DNA from: Pseudeuparius sepicola
Taxonomy: Eukaryota; Arthropoda; Insecta; Coleoptera; Anthribidae
DNA: 64,000 nucleotides
Direction: 5' to 3'
NCBI GenBank assembly: GCA_963920635.1
Contig: OY987302.1
Coordinates: forward strand, 31,657,278 to 31,721,277
A program made the position numbers and the translations under genes. The notes beneath the pieces were generated by a model. It saw only the letters and a list, made by a program, of their open reading frames with translations, did no database searches and was not told the origin of the DNA. This document shows positions 48,931 to 60,339 of the stretch, in pieces. The first letter of the stretch is position 1; each line of letters begins with the position of its first letter.

Positions 48931-50088
48931 AAATGGACCATCCTGTACCTACTAAGCTCGTTCGCTAAAATCTACCTACTGTTTTCTGGAAAACTAAGTA
49001 CCTATTAAAAAATCAATCCGAACCTATTGCAGGTAAGATTATGTGTCTATTATTAAGTTTTTTTCGCATTTTTTATAGAAACAGAAAATGTTCCCCTCAT
49101 GTAGTAATATGGAAGTACGAGTGCAGCTATTTATATAAAATAATCGACAGCATGTTTATTAATATGTTTTTACAATGTAGACACTTGCCTACTTTTATTT
49201 ATCCTAACGCTGCGCTACGTGCTACCCATATTGTTTTATAGAAATGCTTAAGCCACTGATGACCACAAAATATATAGGTTCTGATAACTACAAGACTAAG
49301 TAATACCTTTACCGGAATACCTCCTACTTTCTTCTGATTAGTTGGTGCGGGCGGTCAACATACCTCTGTCTGTACCACTCCCGCCTCACCTCGACTCTCT
49401 CGAACTTGCCGTATGCACAGTTGTCTCGCGATTCTTGCCGGCGGCTTGAAAATCGCGAGACATTAGGCGGACCCCCGTGATGCTCGGTCTCCGAGTATCT
49501 AGGTTGTATATATCTTTGCGATTTAGGCAAGTCATGATGTCACACGCCCTGACTGTCGACTAACCCCTGGCCACGGCAACGTCCTTGACAAGTCTTGACA
49601 GGATTCTGCTGATTAAATACTTTGCAGCTCAAGGAACTTTCTAGATTTCCAGAAATAATTTATCGAAAAAACACTACGGCTGCACCGGCAAGTGGTAGTT
49701 GTGACAATGCCTCTCAACCCTGTATGTTGTCGATGCACTGACCTATCTGAAATGTTTTGGATTTGCCCCCCTACCAAATAATTTCTAGTTGCTAAACATA
49801 TTGTAATATACATCAATGTACTAAAGAATTTTAACTGACAACGCAGTTTATCGTACATTGCCTCAACGACAATAAAAAATAATCTGAGCAATTTCTGTGC
49901 ATTAACCCGGTGTAAAAAAAGCAAAATACGAATTAACACACAGCAATAATGTACCTAGTAAGAATGAATCGGATAATATTTAATGTCAGGGTCAGTAAAA
50001 ATAAAAAACATTTATGGCGTGCGAGACCATTTATAAGCTTTACATATAGTTCATTATTATTGACTCCAATTATTATACAATTTTGTAA
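48931..50088. other. Intergenic, no gene; one perfect GC-rich hairpin
   Basis: At 49423-49461 GTCTCGCGATT and AATCGCGAGAC form an 11-bp perfect stem around a 17-nt loop, inside a GC-richer stretch (49320-49600). Open frames here (68 and 108 codons, minus strand) have no recognisable domain. The rest is AT-rich. Confidence 0.4.
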
Positions 50089-51240
50089 TGTAGGGTGTAA
50101 CTGAACTGATGATCAGAAATGAAACCACGTATTCTTGGAGTCAAAATAAGGGCACTTCTCTATATATTTTTCTCTCCTACGGACCATACTTTTTAATACA
50201 GGGCGTAGAAGTAGAAGAGAAAAATACACATATTTCTTAGTCTCTCTAGAAGTATACGAGATATTTTCTTCAAACTTGGTGTGTCACATGAGGGGATGAG
50301 CCGTCAAACTTAAGGTTGATATGAAGCTACTGAGACCCCCAGTTGCAGAGATACAGGGTATTATTAAAATTAATTAGTTCAGAAAAATATGAATACCCTG
50401 TATAATCACATTTTTTAAATTTGTTTTAAGTGGTGAATCCAATGGTTAACAAAAAGTATCCCAGTATTTTTTCATATTCGCAGCAGTTTCTTAATTATTT
50501 TCAAATAACGGCAATGCTGCAATAAACAAGTCATTTTAAGAATAACTCTAGCAATCTGTGGATGTCAATTAAACTTTATTTAACAAAATACGAAAGGACA
50601 AACGATAATAGAAGAAACGTAATGCTATTAGAAAATTATTAAATGTTCGAAATGACAGCCGTCTCTTTAAATACACGCAACTATGCGTTTCCACATGTTT
50701 ATTATTGCCATCGGCAAGTCCACAGAAAAAGTGCATGTCAGTAAATTCTTCGAATGAAAATATCATTTTTCAAAATATTGAAACTAAAGTGCAAAGTTGA
50801 AAGCCAAATGAATCAAATAATGCCAAGTTTAATTGACATCCACAGATTGCTAGATTTATTCCTAAAATGACTTGTTTATTGCAGCATTGCCATTCTTTGA
50901 AAATAATTAAAAAACTGCTGCGAGTATGTCAAAATTCTAAGAGATACTTTTTTAACCATTGGATTCACCACTCAACACAAATTTAAAAAATGCAATTATA
51001 CAGGGCATTCATATTCTGAACTAATTAATTTTAATTGTATCTCCCCAACTGTTTGAAGAAACTATCTCTTACACTTCTAGAGATACTAAGAAATATGTGT
51101 ATTTTTTCTCTAAAATTCTACGCTCTGTATTAAAAAATATGGCCCGTAGGAGAAAAAAATATATGAAGAGGTGCCCTTATTTTGACTTCAAGAATACGTG
51201 GTTTCATTTTTGACCATCAGTTCAGTTACACCCCGTATAA
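50089..51240 (-). mobile_element. Foldback element with transposase N-terminus in the loop
   Basis: Arms of about 400-480 bp are inverted copies: GTATTCTTGGAGTCAAAATA (50130) with its inverse near 51180, and TCTGTGGATGTCAATTAAAC (50554) with its inverse near 50830. The loop (50580-50825) holds a minus-strand ORF related to the DUF4817-type transposase N-terminus. This is a non-autonomous relative of the DD41D transposon group. Confidence 0.75.
50569..50766 (-). pseudogene. Remnant of a DUF4817-type transposase N-terminus
   Basis: This 65-residue minus-strand frame starts MIFSFEEFTDMHFFCGLADG and continues NNKHVETHSCVYLKRR. Compared with the transposase at 5724 (MPFQFTNEEQADIHFCYGVA) the same pattern is visible: F..EE..D-HF..G-A-GN followed by a basic Y..R segment. 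The remainder is degenerate and there is no DDE core. It occupies the centre of a foldback element, between two inverted arms, so it is most likely all that remains of the element's own transposase gene. The protein itself is surely non-functional. Confidence 0.5.
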
Positions 51241-51536
51241 TCAAAATAAATATTTTTGTTGCAGCTACTTTTTGACTTTTATTTTCTGCTCCACTTACAA
51301 GCATTGTTTTTGTATTCTATTTACATGTTTCTATAGCAACACTCAGGTACATAACAATACCTAAAGTATTGTTATACCTAAAATTGGTTTATTAACCGCA
51401 ACACCAGCCATTTTCACAGGAAAAACAACCACAACAACTGTTTAAATTCCATAGATACTGCCGTAATCCAAATATTTCCTTCAGAAACTCAGATATGACA
51501 CAAACTTTCCCTGAAATACTGGGTTATTAGGGTTAT
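51241..51536. other. AT-rich spacer, no feature
   Basis: No recognisable gene or repeat end; a 60-codon open frame is of no note. Confidence 0.35.
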
Positions 51537-54500
51537 AAGCCATTTGATTTTTTCAATAATAAAAGCATCAGACTTGCTTAAAACTCATAGCTAAACGTTA
51601 ATATTAATGTCATACAAACATGGAAAAATCTTTGCCGACTTTTTTTGTCTACAGTAGCAAGTTTTTTAAAAGGTATAGCATGCCCACTTATCTATTTCAG
51701 TAGAGCGCACTTTGCTACTACTACTTTACTGTAACTGTTAAGTATGTTACTGCGATCAAAAAGTACCTACTTTCGTGTTATAGCAAAACAGTTATTTATA
51801 AAAAAATCTTTGCTGCCCTGCGAACATACATTACTATTACAGGCATATGTTTCACTGCGGCGAAAGAAAAATATTGAGATATATTTTGTTACTATTGCAA
51901 GCATAATTTCTGCTGTGGTAGTAAAGATTGTTTATAGTCGTGATTCGAGCTTCGTTTGACGGTGGATAGTATGACAAGCATTGGCAGACCGGGGACCGCT
52001 ATTGTGGTAATAAAATGCATGTAGATAACTTCGAGTAAGCTATCAGTGTTCTTAAAAAAAGTTTGTACTACTAATTTATGTTGAAATTTAGCTTAGGCGT
52101 TAGCTTTTGCTTTAAAAAGGATAATAAATGGCCTACTCAAATGCGGTCACATGACTTTCACTATCTGTCAAAAATGGCATTAAACAATCGCTTAAAATGG
52201 GCTTATTTCTCAAAATTTCAAAACGTTTTATTAGAAAAAGTTGTTTCATTCTCAATTTTACACAAGTGTGCCAAATTTGAACGTTCTGTTAAAATATTTA
52301 GTTTTTTGCCAATAGGTATTGGCAAAAATATAATACTTATTTAGGAAATTTCTGAAACTGAACATATGTAACTTTCTATCTATATCACTAGTTTTGTCAT
52401 TGTACTAACTTTTTATTAATAAATAACGATAAAAAATATTTCAAAAGAAAATAATAATAACTATGTATAATGCTTTTAAATTCTGTTACGTTTGACGCAG
52501 ACTTGCTACCGTCAAGCATTTGCGGGATACAATAATAATATATATAATAATAATTCTCACCCTCACAATACTCCAAACTAGGAGTACCCCAGAAGCAACA
52601 AGTTTATTTATATTAAATTTTTCATTCTGCAATTGATACCATAATAGGATTTAATCATCAAACTATTTCACTTTACCTATCTAACCAAAGTTTAACACTA
52701 CGGAGTTTGGAGCTGTAATTGAATAATTAAAATGAAAGGTAATTTGTTCTGTAAAAATGCTGAAAATGTTGGCTAGGTATGTGAAATAGTTAACCATATT
52801 TTCATTTGTTATTAATTTGGCATCAATTTAGCACTGTAATGTTTAATGTACCTATAAAAATTTATACCCTATAAATGCTTGACGGTAGATCAAGTCTGCA
52901 TCAAACATAACAGAATTTTAAATCATTAGCATCATTTTCTTTTGAAGAAAAAATAGTTTAGTAATAAAAAGTTAGTAGAAAGATAAAGCGATAGTGATAA
53001 AACAGAACCCTCCTTTTTCCACAGTTGGATAATAAAATATTGTAGTTTTTAGGAAGTTACAAGTTTTTAAATTTCTCAAAAATTTCATAATATTTGGGCA
53101 AAAGTGAAAAAGAAAGACCTTTTCTAGTAAAACTTTTTAATTTTTAACAAACAAGCCCATTTTAAAGGTTAAAAAATTGTATTTTTGACAGATAGCGAAG
53201 GTCACCATTAGGTTTGAGTGGGTCATTTTTGATATTTTTTTAAAGCAAAAGTTAACGCCAAAGTTAATTTCAAAATAAATCATGAATAAAAAAAACTTCC
53301 CCTATGATGCAAAGTTTTTGAATGACACTATAGATTCAATAAATACAAAACAGCTGTAAATGGTAAATAAATATTTATTTCTCTAAATTTTTCAAAACGT
53401 CACTTTGAGATTATTTATTTAATTTTAATTCCAAAACTTTGCATCATAGGGGAAGTTTCATTTAATTTTTAATTGGGTTTTTCGCCACCAAACTGATTAA
53501 AAGACAACTTTTTCAAGTTGCCTCGAAAATTCATAAATTCTTAACACTGAATGAACGAAACTTTAAACGTGTAACTTAAAAAATAACTTCAACAAATTTG
53601 TTTTCTGAGCTTTCGGAGAATAAATCTTCCTCCTTTCTCAAAGATCATGCCACGTCAAAGTGAAGTGACAGATTAATAAATTTCAGGTTAAAATGTCATG
53701 ACAACAGAAACAATAGCCTAGCCACCTGCCTGATATTCTACCCTGTGTTCTATCTAATTATCTATACTAACTTCTCTTTGAATAAGTGGCAATAATATTT
53801 TACTGAATTCCACTGAAAATTCAGCAACACAGTTGTCCGTATTTCCGAGAATAAATGCAGATTCTTTAATTTTTCTTCTATTTCCTACTTCTTCTTTGAG
53901 AATTGGTTTGGACCTATCCCACAATATCCTATGATTGTTATTAAAAGAATGTTCACATATTTTTGACTTGTAAATTTGATTTTTCCTGATATAATTTTTA
54001 TGTTCTTTTAAACAGTTGTCTTTCGATCAGTTTGGTGGCGAAAAACCCAATTAAAAATTAAATGGATCTGTTTGCGCCACAAATAAATTTTAGAAAATAT
54101 ATAGGGGAAGTTTTTTTTATTCATGATTAATTTTGAAATTAACTTTGGCGTTAACTTTTGCTTTAAAAAATAGCAAAAATGACCCACTCAAACCAATGGT
54201 GACCTTCGCTATCTGTCAAAAATTACATTTTTTTAACCTTTAAAATGGGCTTGTTTGTTAAAAATTAAAAAGTTTTACTAGAAAAGGTCTTTCTTTTTCA
54301 CTTTTGCCCAAATATTATGAAATTTTTGAGAAATTTAAAAACTTGTAACTTCCTAAAAACTACAATATTTTATTATCCGACTGTGGAAAAAGGAGGGTTC
54401 TGTTTTATCACTATCGCTTTATTTTTCTACTAACTTTTTATTACTAAACATAGATAACAATATTTTTTCTTCAAAAGAAAATGATGCTAATGATTTAAAA

Positions 54501-54935
54501 TTCTGTTATGTCTGATGCAGAGTTGATCTACCGTCAAGCATTTATAGGATATAAATTTGTATACATGAAACATTACAGTGCTAAATTGATGCCAAATTAA
54601 TAACAAATGAAAATATGGTTAACTATTTCACGTACCTAGCCAACATTTTCAGCATTTGTACAGAACAAATTACCTTTCATTTTAATTATTCAATTTCAGC
54701 TCCAAACACCGTAGAAAGTGTTAAACTTTGGTTAGATAGGTAAGTGAAATAGTTTGATGATTTAATAATATTATGGTATCAATTGCAGAATGAAAAATTT
54801 AATATAAATAAACTTGTTGCTTCTGGGGTACCTACTCCTAGTTTGGAGTATTGTGAGGGTGTGGGGTATTAACGTTTAGCTATGAGTTTTAAGCAAGTCT
54901 GATGCTTTTATTATTGAAAAAATCAAATGGCTTAC

Positions 54936-54936
<1 letters not shown>
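51537..54936. mobile_element. Giant palindromic composite (3.4 kb)
   Basis: The outermost arms ATAAGCCATTTGATTTTTTC (51537) and inverse (54936) lead to GACTTGCTTAAAACTCATAG and its inverse. Inside, 52550-53345 (CTCACCCTCACAATACTCCA, CTAACCAAAGTTTAACACT) is the inverse of 54100-54860. The centre (53345-54000) contains a direct copy of 47850-48290 including the P-like transposase piece. A separate inner unit (51640-52380) matches 39217-40140 inverted. It is a nest of related non-autonomous elements, probably P-type derivatives, and not one simple transposon. Confidence 0.6.

Positions 54937-54965
<29 letters not shown>
54936..54965. repeat. (AAT)n tract before Dong copy B
   Basis: About nine AAT units directly abut the truncated 5' end of the retrotransposon, and a matching tract follows its 3' end (56209-56230). 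Confidence 0.8.
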
Positions 54966-54967
<2 letters not shown>

Positions 54968-56208
54968 GTGAATTGGACCAACACGGACATCAACAACCTG
55001 CAACGAAAAGTTAGGACACTACTGACAAAAGCTCATAAACATCATCCCCGTAGCGCCGTAGAAAGAACAACTCTGCCACGTCAACTAGGAGGAAGAGGAT
55101 TGGCAGATCTCAGCAGCAAACCAACAAATATTAAAGCTGCGTAATTATTTCTACAGGCAGGCCAACAGCTCCACACTACATAGGGCTATATGCGGAGCAG
55201 ACGTCTCAACACCGCTACGTCTGACGGAACACGAGCGTCAAAATCACCACCGAACCGACAACGATAAACTACAGAGGTGGTTGGGGAAGCCGCTGCACGG
55301 GAGGCATCCTAACGAGGTTAACCAGGAACATGTCGACAAGTTAGCGTCGAACTATTGGCTGACCTCGGGACGAATGTTCCCCGAGACGGAAGGCTTCCTA
55401 CTGGCCATACAAGATCAGGTTATACCAACTCGCAACTACCTAAAATTCATTGTAGGAGATGCATCGGTAGTGGATGACAGATGCAGATACGGGTGCCCAA
55501 CTTCAGAAACAATCCAGCACATAACAGGAGGATGTCAGATGCTCGCATCAACGGAATATAAGGAACGACACGATTCGGTTGCCAAGATCTTGCACCAGGA
55601 ACTGGCGGAAAAGCTGCTGCTTGTGCAGGCAGAGAGGGTCCCATATTACAACTACACACCTGAGCCTGTTCTTGAGAACAGCAACTACAAGATGTACTGG
55701 GATCGTACAGTTCTGACAGATCAACGAGTTGCCCATAACAGACCGGACCTTATAATAGTTGATAAAATTTCTAGGCAGACAACTCTGATTGACGTGGCCA
55801 TCCCGAACAACAACAACCTGCGTGTGAAGCAAGTCGAGAAGATCGCGAAGTACAGAGATTTAGAAGAACGAATTAGAAGGCAATGGGAAATGGAGAACGT
55901 CCAGACGATTCCAATCATCATGTCAACAACTGGTGTTATACCAAAAAGTTTGCTGAGAAACATCAAGGAGCTGGGTCTAACTGATAGTCTTTACAGGTCC
56001 ATGCAGAAAGCGGTACTACTTGCGACAGCCCGAACCGTCAGGAAATTCATGGGGAATGCAGGATCATGCAACAACATCGGTGTCACCTAGGGCCCGATAA
56101 CATGGCAAGGGTCTCGTCCGAGCCAGATCCTTTGGTATCCGGGATACCCGGGATCTGAGTGAATGTTCCCCGTAGAGGGAGTGCGAATGCCTTTTGGCTA
56201 AGTCGATA
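54966..56208 (+). mobile_element. Dong/R4 retrotransposon copy B, 5'-truncated
   Basis: The copy starts at the codons for IVNWTNTDI, corresponding to position 16756 of copy A, and ends with the same 3' UTR (GGCTAAGTCGATA). It is flanked by TAA-type repeats on both sides, so it was a target-primed insertion truncated at the 5' side. Confidence 0.9.
54967..56090 (+). pseudogene. Dong copy B: C-terminal RT and endonuclease fragment
   Basis: It encodes the last 370 or so residues of the Dong protein. A small deletion and frameshift at 55108-55140 break the first part; from 55150 the frame is open to 56090 and holds the CX3CX7HX4C finger (CRYGCPTSETIQHITGGC) and endonuclease residues RPDLIIVDK and LIDVAIP. 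It shares substitutions with copies C and D (for example Arg in place of Lys after HYLH-region, STEYKE in place of SAEYKE) and so belongs with them rather than with copy A. No RT core, therefore inactive. Confidence 0.88.
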
Positions 56209-56230
56209 TAATAATAATAATAATAATAAT
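56209..56230. repeat. (TAA)n tract between Dong copies B and C
   Basis: The tract lies between the 3' end of copy B and the 5' end (ACGCAGGGGGG) of copy C. Confidence 0.85.
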
Positions 56231-59200
56231 ACGCAGGGGGGATCTGACCTGTGAGAGAGGCAGATCCACGGGTGTGACAATCCCGCGCTCCGCAGTTACG
56301 CAGGGATGGGTCTAGCCTGTGAGAGGGGCAGATCCTCGTGTGTAACGATCCCGTGTTTCCCAGTTAACGGAAGGAGGGGTTTGGCCGGTGACAGGGGCAG
56401 ATCCTCGGGAGTAACGATCCCGCGTTATCCTAGTTGACCCGTATGGGTAGCGGGTTAGAATACTCCTATCGTGGCTCCGCGAGTCGTAAAAGGCGACCGA
56501 GGGCCGTCACTCCCACGTTACGGGAGAAAACTATGGGATGGAGAATAATAGGATACTTGTCATAAGGCCGCTGCCTGGGGATCGCCAGGGCATGTCTGGA
56601 GCCGGCGCTGGGCATGACAGCGAGCGGGACGTCGGTGACAGGGTGCTGATGAGGCGGGCCCCTGTTGCACAAACAGCTACAGCCCAACAACAACACGAAC
56701 ATCTACAACATGGGAGCCAAACGAGAACTAGGGTTCCACCCACCGAAGGTGCTGCGCGGGAACTTCAGCCAACGTTCACAGAGGCGGGATTACAACGACG
56801 ACGCATGAAATGGACTGTGTCCATGAATGAATCGATTATGCGAATTTTTTACAGGGTGACAAACTTAGGACAAGAGATTATCGGCTACCGACAACAACTG
56901 CATGCCGAGTTCTGCAGGGAGTTTCCATACATGCAAGTGTCTGAACAAAGAGTGTCAGATCAGTATCGAACTATTCTGAGAAATAACCGAATTCCAGAAA
57001 CGCGACTTAACGCTATCAAACGGGAAGTTGAGCTAGAGATCCACGGCGAACACATAGACATAGATGACAACAACAACAATGGGGAACTTCAAGAGCCTGG
57101 ACAACAACTAGAAGCCGAAACGGTAGAACCAACAACCGAGAGTCTGGAATCGGTTAACGAAGAACATTTTGAAGGCTTAAACACACATATGAGACAGGCA
57201 GTATTGTGATACGAAGGCACAGACCCACTGAGCAGGCCACCGCTACCAAGATTAAATTCTTCCAGGAAACTTGCGATCGTGCTCGATCTTATGAACACAA
57301 GAATTTTACCAAACTATGTTTCAGTGACACCAACATTAGAACGTATGCACATGTTAATCTACTGTGCCGCAACGGCAGTCATCACTGTAATGGGTGCCAA
57401 GATCCGAACGGCCCAAGAGTTGAATCGTGCAAGACCAGAACCACGAATGGCTCAATGGGAAATGCGACTAAATCGGAAGATCGAGAGTCTCCGTAAAGAC
57501 ATAGGACAAGTGACGGAATATATCAGAGGAGTTAGAACTAGAAGGATCCAGAGGGCGGTGCAGGCAATAATGAGCCGCACCCAAATGCATTCTCGGCATG
57601 ACCCCGCGAACATCACTGCTCAACAATGTCTTGACACATTAAAACAAAAACTTTCTGTTTTCGCAGGGCGTCTGAGGAGATACAAGGCTAGTAACAACAG
57701 GAAACGAGACAACAAACTCTTTGAACGATCAGAAAAGGGTTTCTACCGTGCTTTTAATTCTAGCGCCGATGCCACAAATGCGAGTTACCCTAGCAGAGAA
57801 CAGGTCGACGGTTTCTGGAGAAATCAACTTGCCACACCAGGTCCGTAGAATGTCAGTGCAAGCTGGATCAGCGAAGAACGCGAGATGGGCCGGAACTATA
57901 GCCAGATGCAACACGAGCAATTCACAACTGCTGATGTCTCCGATGTCATCAAGAATTCCCACAACTGGAAGGCACCAGGTCCAGATCATCTCCAAAATTA
58001 TTGGATTAAGAAGTTGTGGTGCACGCATGAACAAATAACTACCTTAATTAATGAAGTCTTGCTCGATCCTCTGAAAATGCCATTGTTTCTTACACAGGGT
58101 GCAACCTACCTGTTACCAAAAGACCAGCGGAATACGGATAACCCTGCCAAGTACCGCCCAATAACCTGCTTGCCTACGCTGTACAAGATAATCACATCTT
58201 GCCTTACGCAGCGAATATATGCTCACTGCGAGCGGAACAACATCATTGCAATGCAGCAGAAGGGCTGCTCGAAGGGCGCAATGGGATGCAAAGAGCAACT
58301 CATCATAGACTCTGTCATCTGCAACCAGGCTCATTCCAAGCAACGAAACCTCCACATGGCTTATGTGGACTACAAAAAAGCATTTGATTCCGTACCTCAC
58401 GACTGGCTCACAGGTATCTTAAAGCTGTATAGAATAGATCGTCATACAGTTTCCTTTTTAGAACACGTTATGACAACCTGGCGCACTAAGATACATCTCA
58501 GAACCGCAAACAGTAACATCGAGACCCACACAATCAACATCCGAAGAGGGATTTTCCTAGGAGATTCACTCAGTCCACTATGGTTCTGCATGGCGATGAA
58601 CCCTCTATCACATCGGTTGAACTCCACAAAATATGGCTTCGCTATCAAAAGCAACAACGCAGAAGCGATCAAGTTGAATCACCTATTATATATGGATGAT
58701 TTAAAACTGATCGCCGCAACCAAAAACCAACTAACGCAAATGCTTAAAATTGTAGAGGAGTTCTCCAGGGACATCGGAATGCAGTTTGGACTGGACAAGT
58801 GCCGCACCCTTAATATCATCCGGGGAAAGCTCGAACAAAGCGCACACGAGATGCAGGACGGCCAGGAGATCGAAGCAATGAGCATGGGAGATACATACAA
58901 GTATCTCGGGATGAAACAAGCTCAAAGGATAGACCATCGAACAATGAAGACTGATTTAACGAATGAATTCATCAAGAGAGTAAGACAAGTAGTGCGAACT
59001 GATCTTAACAGCAGGAATTTGTTTAAGGCCCTGAACACGTATGCGTGCTCTGTACTCAGCTATTCGTTCGGAATAGTGAATTGGACCAACACGGACATCA
59101 ACAACCTGCAACGAAAAGTTAGGACACTACTGACAAAAGCTCATAAACATCATCCCCGTAGCGCCGTAGAAAGAACAACTCTGCCACGTCAACTAGGAGG

Positions 59201-60322
59201 AAGAGGATTGGCAGATCTCAGCAAGCAATTGGACCAACAAATATTAAATCTGCCTAATTATTTCTACAGGCAGGCCAACAGCTCCACACTACATAGGGCT
59301 ATATGCGGAGCAGACGTCTCAACACCGCTACGTCTGACGGAACACGAGCGTCAAAATCACCACCGAACCGACAACGATAAACTACAGAGGTGGTTGGGGA
59401 AGCCGCTGCACGGGAGGCATCCTAATGAGGTTAACCAGGAACATGTCGACAAGTTAGCGTCGAACTATTGGCTGACCTCGGGTCGAATGTTCCCCGAGAC
59501 GGAAGGCTTCCTACTGGCCATACAAGATCAGGTTATACCAACTCGCAACTACCTAAAATTCATTGTAGGAGATGCATCGGTAGTGGATGACAGATGCAGA
59601 TACGGGTGCCCAACTTCAGAAACAATCCAGCACATAACAGGAGGATGTCAGATGTTCGCATCAACGGAATATAAGGAAGGACACGATTCGGTTGCCAAGA
59701 TCTTGCACCAGGAAGTGGCGGAAAAACTGCTGCTTGTGCAGGCAGAGAGGGTCCCATATTACAGCTACACACCGGAGCCTGTTCTTGAGAACAGCAACTA
59801 CAAGATGTGATGGGATCGTACAGTTCTGACAGATCAACGAGTTGCCCATAACAGACCGGACCTTATAATAGTTGATAAAATTTCTAGGAAGACAACTCTG
59901 ATTGATGTGGCCATCCCGAACAACAACAACCTGCGTGTGAAGCAAGTCGAGAAGATCGCGAAGTACAGAGACTTAGAAGAACGAATTAGAAGGCAATGGG
60001 AAATGGACAACGTTCAGACGATTCCAATCATCGTGTCAATAACTGGTGTCATACCAAAAAGTTTGCTGAGAAACATCAAAGAGCTGGGTCTAACTGATAA
60101 TCTTTACAGGTCCATGCAGAAAGCGGTACTACTTGCGACAGCCCGAACCGTCAGGAAATTCATGGGGAGTGCAGGAACGTCCAACAACATCAATGTCACC
60201 TAAGGCCCAATAACATGGCAAGGGTCTCGTCCGAGCCAGATCCTTATGGTATCCGGGATACCCGGGATCTGAGTGAATGTTCTCCGTAGAGGGAGTGCGA
60301 ATGCCTTTTGGCTAAGTCGATA
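56230..60322 (+). mobile_element. Dong/R4 retrotransposon copy C, near full length
   Basis: It has a 5' UTR with only three 68-bp units (56232-56430), the conserved leader, a broken ORF and the 3' UTR. Bordered by TAA tracts. It is closest to copy D, with which it shares a premature stop and many substitutions. Confidence 0.9.
56538..60203 (+). pseudogene. Dong copy C polyprotein with three stops
   Basis: The frame aligns with copy A from ATG 56538 to the stop at 60201. Lesions: CGA to TGA at 57207 (a CpG-type change), TAG at 57846 in place of Tyr, shared with copy D, and TGA at 59808 in the endonuclease. No frameshift is seen. Motifs A (AYVDYKKAFDSV), C (YMDDLKLIA) and the CCHC finger remain, but motif B reads RRGIFLGDSLSP where copy A has Gln before Gly, a change in a normally conserved position. 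Non-functional for more than one reason. Confidence 0.9.
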
Positions 60323-60339
60323 TAATAATAATAATAAAT
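60323..60339. repeat. (TAA)n tract between Dong copies C and D
   Basis: A shorter AATAATAAT run separates GGCTAAGTCGATA of copy C from TACGCAGGGGGT of copy D. Confidence 0.85.
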
